Below are positions 14,954 through 24,617 of a stretch of 64,000 nt of DNA, in pieces; the first letter of the stretch is position 1, and each line of letters starts with the position of its first letter. Source of the DNA: UBA1672 sp050633505 (GTDB lineage: Bacteria; Pseudomonadota; Alphaproteobacteria; Micavibrionales; Micavibrionaceae). A program made the position numbers and the translations under genes. Location: contig JBOEGQ010000002.1 of assembly GCA_050633505.1 (NCBI GenBank), positions 1-64,000 on the forward strand, read 5' to 3'. The notes beneath the pieces are model-generated. The model was not told where the DNA came from and did no database searches. It saw nothing but the letters and a program-made list of their open reading frames with translations.

Positions 14954-16726
14954 TTATAATCCAACTTTTCGACTTATGACTGCTTCGAAAACGTCAAATG
15001 GCATAACGAAGGTAAAGAATAGCAACAGTACAATCGATATTATAATCGGCGTGAAAATTAGTGCTTTTTTGATGAATGCAGTATGGTGGATTCTTTCATC
15101 ATAACTTTTGAATGCTGGCACTGTCACCAAGGGGGCAACACCAACAATACTTTCCAAATGCTGCGGGCCGATAATCTTCTGAGACAAAATTTGTAGTCCC
15201 AACACGGTGCTTAAACCGGCCATAATTGAAAATAGGAATCCGGCAACCAAGATGATTTTTCTAGATGGTTCTGTGCCCCGAGGGAGCTCTGGCGGATTAA
15301 TGACTGCCAATCGATGGCCAGAATGCCCCTCTTCTATCGTTTTACTCATATCAGCAGCAAGTTTTCGGGCGGTAAGCTCTCGATATAGGAGCATCATATT
15401 ATCGTAATCACGTGTCAGGCTTGCAAGTTTTTGCTCGAATACCGGATTTTCTTCAATTGCTTTTTGAAAGTGTTGTTGTTGTGATTTTATTTCGTCTCTT
15501 TGTTGCGTTAATGCGCTTTGCTGTTGTTCTGCTGCTTGTAATTGAGCCACAATCTGCAGGTATGCTGGATTATCTGCATCTTCTTTAATGCCTTGAGCAT
15601 TATTGGAGCCTGTACCGATGTCCTTCAGCTCGCTTTTTAGTTTATTAAGTTGGGTTTTTAATGATTTTAAATCAGGGTGTTCTATACCATATGATTTTTC
15701 TGTCACACTGATCTTGGCCTCTACATCGTAAATTTTTGCTTTAATGCGTGAGGCGTGGTTTTGTGGGCGTGCACTAACTTCTTTCTCCATCGCTTTGATT
15801 TGTCTTGCGGCTTTCAAAACGTCTGGATGCTGGTTTCCGTATTTTGATTTCAAGGTGGTATATTGTGATTTCAGTGCGCGTAGTTGCAGCGCCGGAGTAG
15901 TTAGAGTTTCACCACTCTCCCCAATAATAAGTGCATAGGGCTCAGTCTGTGCCAGTTGTGCGCGTAAAGCGCCGATTAGACCGAGATTTGAAACAATTTC
16001 ACTTTCAATCGCGAGTAATCTTGATGTGGTTGTTACAGATGCTTGTTGGTTAAAGGCGAGTGCGTCTGCCCTCATATTTCCATTTTGCGCCCGAAATTCG
16101 GCGATTTTCTTCTCTTGCTCTTCAAGAGATTCAGTTAGGATATCTATCTGTCCCTGTAAGAATATCGATGTTTTCTGCGCCGTTTCTCTACGTTCTCTTA
16201 AATCTGCATCAAGAAAACGTGTAACCAATTCGTTCACTGTTTTTTGTGCTTTAAGAGGATCTGAATATTCAAAGCTTAAGATAAACGCAATTGCGGAAAG
16301 CTGGAACGTTGTTGCCTTTTGTGCTGAAGCCGGGTTTGCGAGAGATGTACTGACGAGCTTTAAGTTAATTTTTTTGCTCATATCTTGTGCGATATAGGCA
16401 ATAGGCATTTTTTCTCGTGCTTTTGGATACAAGTCGAGCTTTGCAATAATTTCTGCCAAAGATGATGTCGATAAAACGGTTTGTTTTAGTCGGCTGATTT
16501 GAAGATCTGCGAGTGCAGCAGCGGATAACATAGCCCCATTCGATGTTTCTAATGCTTCCATTGAAATTTCAGGACGTGCAACTTCGACCGTTGCATATGC
16601 CCTATATTTTGACCAACTTAACGCAAATGCAAGGGATATCGTGAAAATGGCACTGAAAACAATGATAAATGTTGCTCTTCTACGGCGTAAAACTGATATA
16701 TATTCAAGTGGGTTAATAGCTGTCAT
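14954..16726 (-). CDS. Polysaccharide chain-length determinant (Wzz/GumC/Wzc periplasmic domain)
   Basis: 590 residues. The N-terminus reads NPLEYISVLRRRR followed by the first membrane helix (about residues 18-38), the classic Wzz start. The middle, about residues 170-430, is long coiled coil with many Q/E/K heptads. The PPELPRGTEPSRK segment before the second membrane helix (about 490-510) is the family's proline-rich motif. A further hydrophobic stretch lies near the C-terminus (about 560-580), which is unusual for simple Wzz proteins. The partner kinase is the separate gene downstream, so this is the split GumC-type arrangement. It sets the length of the exported polysaccharide. Confidence 0.93.
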   Translation of the reverse strand: MTAINPLEYISVLRRRRATFIIVFSAIFTISLAFALSWSKYRAYATVEVARPEISMEALETSNGAMLSAAALADLQISRLKQTVLSTSSLAEIIAKLDLYPKAREKMPIAYIAQDMSKKINLKLVSTSLANPASAQKATTFQLSAIAFILSFEYSDPLKAQKTVNELVTRFLDADLRERRETAQKTSIFLQGQIDILTESLEEQEKKIAEFRAQNGNMRADALAFNQQASVTTTSRLLAIESEIVSNLGLIGALRAQLAQTEPYALIIGESGETLTTPALQLRALKSQYTTLKSKYGNQHPDVLKAARQIKAMEKEVSARPQNHASRIKAKIYDVEAKISVTEKSYGIEHPDLKSLKTQLNKLKSELKDIGTGSNNAQGIKEDADNPAYLQIVAQLQAAEQQQSALTQQRDEIKSQQQHFQKAIEENPVFEQKLASLTRDYDNMMLLYRELTARKLAADMSKTIEEGHSGHRLAVINPPELPRGTEPSRKIILVAGFLFSIMAGLSTVLGLQILSQKIIGPQHLESIVGVAPLVTVPAFKSYDERIHHTAFIKKALIFTPIIISIVLLLFFTFVMPFDVFEAVISRKVGL

Positions 16727-16774
16727 CTCTCATTTTCCTAGTTTAATTGAGACCCTTGTTAAACGTGTTCCTGA

Positions 16775-17944
16775 CTATAAGTTATAATCTAGGCTTGCCC
16801 TCAAAATATTTCTGGTCGCTTGATCACGACTACTTATGTAGTTTTCTTTTGCATATTTATATGACACGGCCAACTGCATTTGTCTGGAAATGTTATATTC
16901 CGTTCTGACAGATGCACTATAAGAATTATCAAGATCGTCACTTGATAATGCGGATTGTTTTGCCATTTTATACTCAGATTGAAGATCCAAATCCCAAATT
17001 GGTGATATTGCATATTCATTCTTGATTTTCGCGGTGGTTATATCAGTTTCTGTTCCGTTTGTTAAGGCTTGTCGCGCGCGATTAATGCTTATTGATGCAA
17101 TATTCCTTGTGCCTGTATGTTGAAGCTTTAATGAATAAATCGGGTTTATCTCCCACCCTCCGGGCTGTCCTATACCGGAGTATCGTGTGCCTAACAGACC
17201 AAATGAAGCCTCAAGTAAGGTATTTGCGCTCATTTGGCGTTGCCATGTTACAAATGGGCCAATGCTATTCACATCTAAAGATGGTGCTTCTAATGATGCA
17301 TAACGTTGGTATTGTAATGCAAAGCTTGTTGTATCATTTCGCGTCAGTTGAAAGGATAAAAATGGTGATATCGTTTGGGTTTGGTGACTGGTTAATGTGG
17401 AGCCATCGCTATAATGTTTTTGGATCCAGCGCGTATTAAGCCCAAAACTTTTACGGTGATTGAACTTATATATAACACTAGGAGAGATGGAAAAAGCAAA
17501 ACGTCGATCTGAAAGCGCCAATTGCCCTAGTGTACTTTCATCTGCGGTACGGGGCGTATCATAATCTAAAGAACTATTCATTCCCCAAATCCAACGCCCT
17601 GTTTCTTTCTTTGTATTGAGTTTCCAGAAAAAATCGGTCGCATTATACTCTGATACATCAAATTGATTTCTTTTCACGGATAACGTTGTGTTAAAAATCT
17701 GATTATTATTTCTTTGACTAAATACAACAGAGGCTGTTGTTTCCATACCACGAATTATATCTTGTGATGCATTATCAGAACGCATTAGGGGATTTGTATC
17801 AAAAACGCCAGATTGCCTTAACTCAAGGCTAATGCCATTTTTCGCATGAGCTTCATGTGAGGCGGATGATAGAAGAAGCGACATTCCAATAATGGATAAG
17901 CCGGAGAAACTCAGCGCAAAAGAAGCAGAATTTAAATATTTCAT
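16775..17944 (-). CDS. Outer-membrane beta-barrel protein of the exopolysaccharide locus
   Basis: 389 residues with a signal peptide ending around AHA-KN (residue ~35). The mature part alternates polar and hydrophobic residues throughout, with many TxxFxLxY-type strands, and ends in SLDYNL, as expected of an outer-membrane barrel. Proteins of this kind sit next to Wza and Wzc genes in exosortase-linked polysaccharide loci. It lies 4 bases from the export gene upstream, so the two are co-translated or tightly coupled. It may serve as an outer-membrane channel for the polymer, an inference from context. Confidence 0.75.
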   Translation of the reverse strand: MKYLNSASFALSFSGLSIIGMSLLLSSASHEAHAKNGISLELRQSGVFDTNPLMRSDNASQDIIRGMETTASVVFSQRNNNQIFNTTLSVKRNQFDVSEYNATDFFWKLNTKKETGRWIWGMNSSLDYDTPRTADESTLGQLALSDRRFAFSISPSVIYKFNHRKSFGLNTRWIQKHYSDGSTLTSHQTQTISPFLSFQLTRNDTTSFALQYQRYASLEAPSLDVNSIGPFVTWQRQMSANTLLEASFGLLGTRYSGIGQPGGWEINPIYSLKLQHTGTRNIASISINRARQALTNGTETDITTAKIKNEYAISPIWDLDLQSEYKMAKQSALSSDDLDNSYSASVRTEYNISRQMQLAVSYKYAKENYISSRDQATRNILRASLDYNL

Positions 17945-17948
17945 AACC

Positions 17949-18518
17949 CTAAAAGAGCCCTGAAGCGGGCACGACTATAATATCTCCGGGAATAAGGTCT
18001 ATATCGTTTTTCAGATTTTTGCCTTTGGAAAGATCGCTATAAGAAAATTGTATTTTTTCTTTTGTCCCATCGGTGTTTTTTCTAATGATGATAATGCTAT
18101 CTTTATCTGCATATGGTGAAAAACCACCAACTTGGCTAAGTGCTTGAGTCACCGTTGTAATAGATCCAAGAATAACATCGCCTGGTGTTTGTACTTCACC
18201 TATTATGCTAGCTTTATGGCCGAATGGAGCTTTAACAACCACGGTGACAGCGGCCTCTGGGATGAATACTTTTATCTTTTCTAAAACAATATCCTGAAGT
18301 TCAGCGGGAGTTTTATTTTCTGCGTGTACTGTACCGATTAAAGGAAAGCTGAAACTACCATCCGGTAGGATAACAACTTCCTGATCCATATCGTCCTCTT
18401 TCCAAACGCTTACCTGTAAGACGTCACCAGGTAATATAACATAGCCTCTATTAACAGCATGAGCTGTGCCTATAAAAAGGAGAGAAGACAATAAAAAAGC
18501 GAAAACAAACTTAACCAT
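17949..18518 (-). CDS. Wza-type polysaccharide export protein
   Basis: About 189 residues from the ATG at 18518; a TTG at 18530 gives four more. A signal peptide ends at AHA-VN and has no lipobox cysteine, unlike E. coli Wza. The polysaccharide-export domain begins with YVILPGDVLQVSVW and contains LPDGSFSFPLIG; one SLBB-like domain follows (GEVQTPGDV to GGFSPYA) and the end is LIPGDIIVVP. This short one-SLBB form is typical of exosortase-linked loci. It forms the periplasmic/outer-membrane exit for the polymer and is the first gene of the minus-strand run reaching 12701. Confidence 0.92.
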   Translation of the reverse strand: MVKFVFAFLLSSLLFIGTAHAVNRGYVILPGDVLQVSVWKEDDMDQEVVILPDGSFSFPLIGTVHAENKTPAELQDIVLEKIKVFIPEAAVTVVVKAPFGHKASIIGEVQTPGDVILGSITTVTQALSQVGGFSPYADKDSIIIIRKNTDGTKEKIQFSYSDLSKGKNLKNDIDLIPGDIIVVPASGLF

Positions 18519-18661
18519 TTTAACCAACAAGCCGATATGAAAAATTTTAATACGCAGTAAGAATATAGAGCAGTATAGATGCCGTTTAAGAGAACGGCCG
18601 AAGGGACTTTACAAATAAAGACAGAATCACTTTACCACGATTCTGTCAATAAGAAGAATAA

Positions 18662-18687
18662 AAAAGGCGCAGAATAAAGCGCCTTTT
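18662..18687 (-). terminator. Rho-independent terminator after the VPLPA-CTERM gene
   Basis: AAAAGGCGC and GCGCCTTTT form a 9-base-pair stem with an 8-base loop, 7 bases past the stop of the minus-strand gene. T-rich sequence follows on that strand. Confidence 0.8.
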
Positions 18688-18693
18688 ATTAAA

Positions 18694-19323
18694 TTAAGCA
18701 GCTAGTTCAGCTTGTTTTCTACGACGGAAAGAAATTCCCATAAGCGCAGCCAAACCAGAAAGGAATAATGGTAGTGCTGCTGGAAGAGGAACTGCAGATA
18801 CGGAATATGCAATTTCTAAATTCTGTGATCCTCCAACAAGGCCTACGAATAGATTAAGAAAATCGACTGTTCCTGATGACACATTCTTGATAACTGCAGT
18901 TGCTGTGTTTGTGCTGAAATCAATTTGTGCACTTGCGACTGCAAGAGGTGTTGATGTTGAACCATTCACTGTACCCACTGAGGAATTTCCGAACAAACTG
19001 GATGATGAAGAGAATCCGGTAAATGTATCGCCACCGTCAGTATAGTCGTATTCGGCAAAAGACCCCAAAACGCCAGCCTGAATATTGCCTGAAAAGTTAT
19101 ATGTGAAGGTGATCATGCTGTTTGAAGGAAGCGTTCCTGCAACCTGGCTAACGATCGTGGCGCCAAAATGATCAATATCACCGATAACACCAAAGTCACC
19201 AACGGAAACTGTTCCCATATCAACCGAAGAGCCTGTATAGTCATAAGAAGCCATTGCACTTTGTGAGCCTAGAGACGTTGCAATTACGAATGCGGCCAAT
19301 GTTAGAAGCTTTTTGATTTGCAT
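18694..19323 (-). CDS. VPLPA-CTERM sorting-domain surface protein
   Basis: About 209 residues from the ATG at 19323, with GGA 7 bases upstream; a TTG at 19335 is the alternative. There is a signal peptide (cleavage near AMA-SY), then a ~150-residue Ser/Gly/Thr-rich beta domain. The C-terminal tripartite sorting signal is VPLPAA, a hydrophobic helix (LPLFLSGLAALMG) and a basic RRRK. This is the VPLPA variant of the PEP-CTERM signal, recognised by exosortase D, and a fused XrtD/EpsI gene lies at 30027-31565. It has its own terminator and no operon partner, so it is probably an abundant matrix or surface protein. Confidence 0.9.
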   Translation of the reverse strand: MQIKKLLTLAAFVIATSLGSQSAMASYDYTGSSVDMGTVSVGDFGVIGDIDHFGATIVSQVAGTLPSNSMITFTYNFSGNIQAGVLGSFAEYDYTDGGDTFTGFSSSSSLFGNSSVGTVNGSTSTPLAVASAQIDFSTNTATAVIKNVSSGTVDFLNLFVGLVGGSQNLEIAYSVSAVPLPAALPLFLSGLAALMGISFRRRKQAELAA

Positions 19324-19367
19324 TTCTGTATCCAATTCGTTGTATAATTTTTAAAATTTCAACACCT

Positions 19368-19391
19368 GAAGCCGTACCTGTACGCGACTTC
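19368..19391. promoter_or_regulatory. Imperfect palindrome upstream of the VPLPA-CTERM gene
   Basis: GAAG, CGTAC, a CT centre, GTACG and CTTC form an imperfect inverted repeat about 45 bases before the gene start. It may be an operator or a hairpin in the leader. No known consensus is matched, so this is a pattern observation only. Confidence 0.3.
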
Positions 19392-19565
19392 TTGATTATC
19401 GAACTGTCAAATATCATACATAAAAATTTGAATCAATGTTTTTCTTAGTTATTTTATTGTGCATATCCCTGTAATTCTCTGGCTTTCCCTGTTTAAGCTG
19501 GCAATTAATACTGACTTATTATATTAGGTGTTGGAAAGAATTGACTAATCTAAGGAAGTGCCCAC

Positions 19566-21959
19566 ATGAAAGTAAACTTATGCATTCGGTTAACGTGCCT
19601 GTTTATGACGTGCTTATTATTTTCTGCTTGTAAGAGTCCTGAAGAAAAACACGACTATTATATAGAGAGGGGTAATTCTTTTTATGAACAGTCGGATTAT
19701 ATCAAAGCGAGACTGGAATATAAGAATGCTGCAAAGATACTGCCCTCTTCATCTGAAGCTATATATAAGCTCGGGTTAATTGAAGAGGCTGAAGGTAATT
19801 ATCAAAGTGCGCTGTCTGCTTATTTGGTTTCAGAACAGCAAAACCCTGAATTTCTACCGGTCGTTTTAAAGTTGGCGCAATTCTTTATCATTGCCCAACA
19901 ATCTGCAGAGGTAAATACACGGATTGATAAAATCTTGGCATTGGATCCAGAGCACGGAACAGCGCATGCGTTAAAGGCCTCTCTATTCTTAAGGGAACAG
20001 GCTTTTCATCAAGCACAACAAGAAGTTGACCTGTCATTAAAATATGATCCATCTAATGTGATCGCTTATTCTGTACTTGCAGGGATGCATTTGGCACAGA
20101 AAGATTATAAGGAAGCGCTTATCTCACTGGATAAAGGTATAGCGCTCAACCCTAAAGAGGCTTCTCTTTATCTTTTAAAGGCGGCAGCATATAGCGAGCA
20201 GAATGACTCTAACGGTGTGGTGCAAGTCTATAGCACGTTATTTGATATTTTTCCTGATCAGATCCGTTATCGATTCGATCTGGCACAAATTATGGATGAG
20301 TTTTCACAGCCAGATCTAGCGAAAGTCGTTTATCAGGACGCTGTCAAAGCATTCCCTGATCATGCAGAAGCCAAACTAAAACTGATCAGATATCTTGAAC
20401 GTGAACAAGGTGTTGTGGACGCGAAGCAAGAGGTGCAGGACTTTATTAAAGAAGAACCACAGGAAAAGCTTTTTCATCTATGGCTTGCTGATATTTATAC
20501 GCGTAATGATGAGCATGATAGCGCCATTATTACACTAAAGAACATCATTGATACGGATCCGGATAACTGGATTGGGTTAAATGCCCAAACAACGCTGGCG
20601 GAGATTGAATTGGGGCGTGGTGATATTCAATTAGCCAGTAATCTCGTGAGTATGGTTTTGGAAAAAGAAATCAATAATATTGATGCACTTCTTTTAAGGG
20701 CGAATTTAAGCTTTATCCAAGGTGATTATAGAAAGGCCATTCAAGATTTACGCACGATTTTGAATAATAATCCTGCATTTCTAAAAGCTTCGAGAGTGTT
20801 GGCTGAGGCCCTGCTTATTCAAGGGCATAATGATTTGGCGATTGATACGCTCTTGCAAGCATTGGAAAAGACACCTGATGATAGAGGGACATTGGTTCGC
20901 CTGGCTCAGCTTTACGCATTGCGTGGTGAACGTGATACAGCATTAAACATCCTGAAACAGGTTACAGATATTTTCCCAACATATACGATTGCGTGGGAAA
21001 GTGTTGCGCGTATTGCTATAGAAAACGGTCGCGTTAGTGTTGCCCAAAATGCAATCAAAGAATTGCAAAAATCAGGTGGTCAGGAGATGTTGGCTCAATT
21101 TTTATTGGCAAAAATTGATCAACAAAACGGAAATAAAAAGAAGGCAGATACTCTTCTTAAACAGATTATTCAAGAAAACATTGATGCCCCGATTGCCACA
21201 TATGCGTTGTCGGCATTGCTTGAAACAGCACGCAGTAAACAGCAATTAGAGAATGTCAGGATATTTTTAAGTGGCCTCAACAGGCACACACATGTTTCCT
21301 TAACTATTTGGGGCACGATTGAGGTTAAAACCGGGAATATAGGAGAGGCAGAGAATGCATTTCGTAGAGCCATTAAATTGAAACCCTCTAGCCAAGACGC
21401 GTATCTTTCCCTAGCAAAGATTTTATTACAACAAAAAGCCCCGCAAAATGCGTTGGAAATATTAGAGGCCGCAGAAAAATCTATTCCGTCGGGAATGGGG
21501 GCGCCAATGTTAAAAGCGGCTATTTTGACACAGACAGGGAAAATTGACGAGGCCATCAATATATATGAGATGGTTTTAGAGCGCGGCGATGTATCGGATT
21601 CTGCCGCAAATAATATGGCGCAAATAATAGCCGATTATAAATATGAGGATGCTTCGCTTCTGAAAAAAGCACGTTTATTGGCAGAGCGTTTTATAAATTC
21701 CGACAATGCAAACTATCTTGATACATTGGGCTGGGTTTATTATCGCAGTGACTTGTCCATTCAGGCTCAGCCTATTTTAGAAAAGGCTATGAAATTAAAT
21801 AAGTCATCTAATCCGCAAATTGATTTTCATTATGGGGCTGTCCTGAAGGCAAATGGACATTTAGATGAGGCCAAAAAACATCTGAGAAGTGCAACGAAGA
21901 CAGGGTACTCTTACGAGGGGTTAGATGAGGCAAAGGTTTTATTGAAAGGGTTAGAATAA
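19566..21959 (+). CDS. prsT: PrsT-like TPR-repeat lipoprotein of the PEP-CTERM/exosortase system
   Basis: 797 residues. The signal peptide ends in a lipobox, LFSAC, with the cysteine near residue 22, so it is a lipoprotein. The rest is an array of tetratricopeptide repeats from about residue 30 to the end (AxxxYxxALxxxP-type 34-residue units, about twenty of them). Length and layout match the large TPR lipoprotein found in exosortase polysaccharide loci, PrsT. AAGGAAG precedes the ATG. It probably scaffolds export at the periplasmic face of the outer membrane. The family assignment is by length, lipobox, repeats and context. Confidence 0.88.
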   Translation: MKVNLCIRLTCLFMTCLLFSACKSPEEKHDYYIERGNSFYEQSDYIKARLEYKNAAKILPSSSEAIYKLGLIEEAEGNYQSALSAYLVSEQQNPEFLPVVLKLAQFFIIAQQSAEVNTRIDKILALDPEHGTAHALKASLFLREQAFHQAQQEVDLSLKYDPSNVIAYSVLAGMHLAQKDYKEALISLDKGIALNPKEASLYLLKAAAYSEQNDSNGVVQVYSTLFDIFPDQIRYRFDLAQIMDEFSQPDLAKVVYQDAVKAFPDHAEAKLKLIRYLEREQGVVDAKQEVQDFIKEEPQEKLFHLWLADIYTRNDEHDSAIITLKNIIDTDPDNWIGLNAQTTLAEIELGRGDIQLASNLVSMVLEKEINNIDALLLRANLSFIQGDYRKAIQDLRTILNNNPAFLKASRVLAEALLIQGHNDLAIDTLLQALEKTPDDRGTLVRLAQLYALRGERDTALNILKQVTDIFPTYTIAWESVARIAIENGRVSVAQNAIKELQKSGGQEMLAQFLLAKIDQQNGNKKKADTLLKQIIQENIDAPIATYALSALLETARSKQQLENVRIFLSGLNRHTHVSLTIWGTIEVKTGNIGEAENAFRRAIKLKPSSQDAYLSLAKILLQQKAPQNALEILEAAEKSIPSGMGAPMLKAAILTQTGKIDEAINIYEMVLERGDVSDSAANNMAQIIADYKYEDASLLKKARLLAERFINSDNANYLDTLGWVYYRSDLSIQAQPILEKAMKLNKSSNPQIDFHYGAVLKANGHLDEAKKHLRSATKTGYSYEGLDEAKVLLKGLE

Positions 21960-22039
21960 GAAAATAAGAAAATTATCCTATTTTGTTTGACAGGACAATA
22001 AAAAAGGAATAAAATCCTCTTTAGAATATTGGGACTTGA

Positions 22040-22077
22040 TCCACCTCCTCCGTAAAATCGGAAGTGGTGGATTTTTT
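22040..22077 (+). terminator. Rho-independent terminator after the PrsT-like gene
   Basis: TCCACC..TCCG and CGGA..GGTGGA form a 13-base-pair stem with two mismatches and a 6-base loop, followed by ATTTTTT. It lies about 80 bases past the stop and just before the next gene. Confidence 0.8.
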
Positions 22078-22103
22078 ATTAAAAAATTTAAGGAGAAAAT
22101 AAC

Positions 22104-22433
22104 ATGACAACCATCTTGCCTCTTGATGCTAATCACGTACCGTTACCCGCGCTACGTTTAAAAGATAATGGTGCGCATTCTGTCAGTGCCAGTACAACTT
22201 CACAACGGAATACAACATCGTTTGATACGCAAACTCAAATCATTAGTCTATACGCAACCGGCCCAGTTTATATTCGGTTCGGGGCTTCGGATGTAACTGC
22301 AACATCAAGCGATCATTATTTCCCTGAGGGAATTTATTATGACTTTTCTGTCAGTGGAAAAGAGCAATTGACCCACGTTGCTGTCATTCGTGCGAATTAT
22401 GATTGTGATGTATTTATTTCGGAAAAATGCTGA
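22104..22433 (+). CDS. Hypothetical protein, phage-structural-like
   Basis: 109 residues with AAGGAG 8 bases before the ATG. Family not recognised. It has no signal peptide. It is rich in Ser/Thr and beta-strand residues, with a VYIRFGASDVTAT segment and an HYFPEGIYYDF segment, features that remind me of small phage tail or baseplate-associated proteins. It is followed by the LamG-like gene 33 bases on, and the two are probably co-transcribed. Both sit between two terminator-like hairpins, so they form an independent unit within the polysaccharide locus. Confidence 0.6.
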   Translation: MTTILPLDANHVPLPALRLKDNGAHSVSASTTSQRNTTSFDTQTQIISLYATGPVYIRFGASDVTATSSDHYFPEGIYYDFSVSGKEQLTHVAVIRANYDCDVFISEKC

Positions 22434-22466
22434 TTCATCTATTGCTAACAAAGAAAGGAATCGTCT

Positions 22467-23180
22467 ATGTCGCCTCCCCCTAGTTTTAATCTCGGCAGAA
22501 TTGGCCAAACAAATTTGGCTGTTTCTCGTTTCTCGGTTATTAGCAAGTCACCATCATTATGGCTTGATGCGGCTGACTCAAAAACTATAACGCATAATAG
22601 TGGCACGGTTGGTCAATGGCGGGATAAAAGTGGGCATGATCGCCATGCCGCGCAAAATAACACCGTAATTCAACCGGGTTTTGGCGTAGATAGCCATGGC
22701 CAGTATTTGTCCTTTAATGGTGGAAATTTACCTGCTGCGGGTACTATAGATTACTTCGAACTTTTGGCTGAGGCTCCGGGTAAAACCGTGTTTTTTGTGT
22801 CCGATTGGGAGGGTAATGATTATAGTTGGATTGCCGGAATGTCGGATACCAGTAGCCATATATTCTTACGTAGCAATAGCTATGGGATCAGCATTAATGG
22901 TGGATCTGGAGATACGGGAACATGGTATGTTAATGGTGTTGAGCAAGGAACCGGCGGTGATATTGGCTCACCGATTGTAACGAACACCCCCCTTGTACAT
23001 AGTGTGAAATTTGAGGCAGGTTCCCCAGATTCTGCATATTCAAGGATTGCTTCTTATAATCATGATGCAGGTGGTTTTGATGGGAAAATAAGAGAAGTTC
23101 TGTTTTTTGATCGGTATCTTGATACTTTTGAACGCACCAGCATAGAAAATTATCTTATTAAAAAATGGGGTATACTTTAA
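22467..23180 (+). CDS. LamG/concanavalin-A-like domain protein
   Basis: 237 residues. A motif near residue 31, PSLWLDAADS, opens a laminin-G-like lectin fold, followed by VGQWRDKSGHDRHA and later GKIREVLFFDR and IENYLIKKWGI, all common in bacterial and phage LamG proteins. The first 30 residues are not a signal peptide. Carbohydrate binding is plausible given the surrounding polysaccharide genes, but export cannot be shown. AAAGGAAT precedes the ATG at 22467. Confidence 0.75.
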   Translation: MSPPPSFNLGRIGQTNLAVSRFSVISKSPSLWLDAADSKTITHNSGTVGQWRDKSGHDRHAAQNNTVIQPGFGVDSHGQYLSFNGGNLPAAGTIDYFELLAEAPGKTVFFVSDWEGNDYSWIAGMSDTSSHIFLRSNSYGISINGGSGDTGTWYVNGVEQGTGGDIGSPIVTNTPLVHSVKFEAGSPDSAYSRIASYNHDAGGFDGKIREVLFFDRYLDTFERTSIENYLIKKWGIL

Positions 23181-23192
23181 TTAATGGCACTT

Positions 23193-23222
23193 CAAACCTC
23201 GTATTATTGTATGCGAGGTTTG
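23193..23222 (+). terminator. Probable terminator after the LamG-like gene
   Basis: CAAACCTCG and CGAGGTTTG form a perfect 9-base-pair stem with a 12-base loop, 13 bases past the stop. The following sequence (GAGGCTTTTCG) has only a short T run, so termination strength is uncertain. Confidence 0.55.
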
Positions 23223-23291
23223 GAGGCTTTTCGTTTATTGATTCAGGCCATATCTTATATAATGTTTGACATTCACTAAGGTTTCACCTTA

Positions 23292-24617
23292 ATGGCCATC
23301 AGGTATAATAACAACATCGCTAGCAAAATTATGCAAAACGTTATCAAACTATATGATCGGCTAAAAAACAAGATTGAACGTCTTGTTATATTTGGATTAC
23401 GAGGGATGACTCTTGTTGCGAAATTTGCACTTGCGTTGTTTATCACCAAATTTTTGGGTCTGGAAACCATGGGGCTGTATGGTCTTATATTGGGGGCTAC
23501 GGCTCTGTCTCCCTTTATTATGGGATTTGGATTATACAGCATTATAAATCGGTATATTGTTGATATACCACTTTCACAAGCAATGCCTGTCATTGTGACG
23601 CGTCTGTTTATGACGACGGTCCTCTATCTGATTTTAATACCTGTGATGCTGATGCTTAACAGTTTTATGGGATCGCCTGTTCCGTTTGATGTGGCCTTGT
23701 TATCCTGTCTTATTGTTTTCTTTGAACATATTGGAATGGATACTCACGGCATCTTAACCTCGCGGCATAAGGCAACATTGGCCACCATTCTATTTTTCAT
23801 ACGTAGTGGCTTATGGATGTTAATTTACATGGTTCTGGCATGGTTTATAGAGCCCCTTCGCACCTTTGAGGTTTTGCTATATTTCTGGTTGGGCAGTCTG
23901 GTGACCACAATGGTAATCTTGGCCGGATACCTTATGGCACAGAAAAGATACAAGTTGATTGCGTTTGATTTTAAATGGATTCTGACCAGTATCCCAAAGG
24001 GACGCTATATGTATTTATTTGAAGCAGGTCATATCGGTGGGCAGTTCATTGACCGTTTTTTCATCACGTTTCTATTGGGATTGGAAACAGCCGGTATTTA
24101 TGTGTTCTTTTGGTCGCTTTGTAATGCTGCTTATAACCTTACTTATTTCAGTGTGGTTCAACCTAATAATCCGCATGTTATTGGCGCCGCTAAACGGGAT
24201 GATCAACCGGCATTTCGTGCCGCGGTCTTTTATCAGCAAAAACAGGCCGCCATATGGGGGGGGGTATGTTGTCTTGCTGTCCTGATTGCAACACCAATTT
24301 TGATAGATCTTCTTGATAAGCCGGAATTATCAAATTATTTCTGGATTATATGGGTTTTATTACCGACTGCGTTGCTTCGTTTAGGTGCTGATACACTGCA
24401 AAATGCTATTTATGCGAAATCAAAGGATAAAATCATGGGACTTATTTGTCTGGCTTCGCTCAGCTTTTCTGTGGTCTTTTTGTTTATTTTGATTCCGTTA
24501 TTTGGTTTGTTGGGGGCAACATTGGCGGCTTTTGCAACGAACCTGTCTTTAATCGCTATGCGTATATGGAATGCATCTCCCCTACTTCGTCTGCATGTAA
24601 CACAAGAACCAAAATAA
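23292..24617 (+). CDS. Polysaccharide flippase (Wzx/oligosaccharide flippase family)
   Basis: 441 residues with about 12 membrane helices and the MATE-like pattern of Wzx proteins: a GLRGMTLVAKFALALFITKFLG start, GLETMGLYGLI in the first helices and a second-half LETAGIYVFFWSLCNAAYN. It would move lipid-linked repeat units made after the WbaP-type priming step to the periplasmic face. It opens a plus-strand run with the pyruvyl transferase, the F420-like protein and GH5. The first ATG may not be the true start; a second at codon 14 is possible. Confidence 0.85.
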   Translation: MAIRYNNNIASKIMQNVIKLYDRLKNKIERLVIFGLRGMTLVAKFALALFITKFLGLETMGLYGLILGATALSPFIMGFGLYSIINRYIVDIPLSQAMPVIVTRLFMTTVLYLILIPVMLMLNSFMGSPVPFDVALLSCLIVFFEHIGMDTHGILTSRHKATLATILFFIRSGLWMLIYMVLAWFIEPLRTFEVLLYFWLGSLVTTMVILAGYLMAQKRYKLIAFDFKWILTSIPKGRYMYLFEAGHIGGQFIDRFFITFLLGLETAGIYVFFWSLCNAAYNLTYFSVVQPNNPHVIGAAKRDDQPAFRAAVFYQQKQAAIWGGVCCLAVLIATPILIDLLDKPELSNYFWIIWVLLPTALLRLGADTLQNAIYAKSKDKIMGLICLASLSFSVVFLFILIPLFGLLGATLAAFATNLSLIAMRIWNASPLLRLHVTQEPK

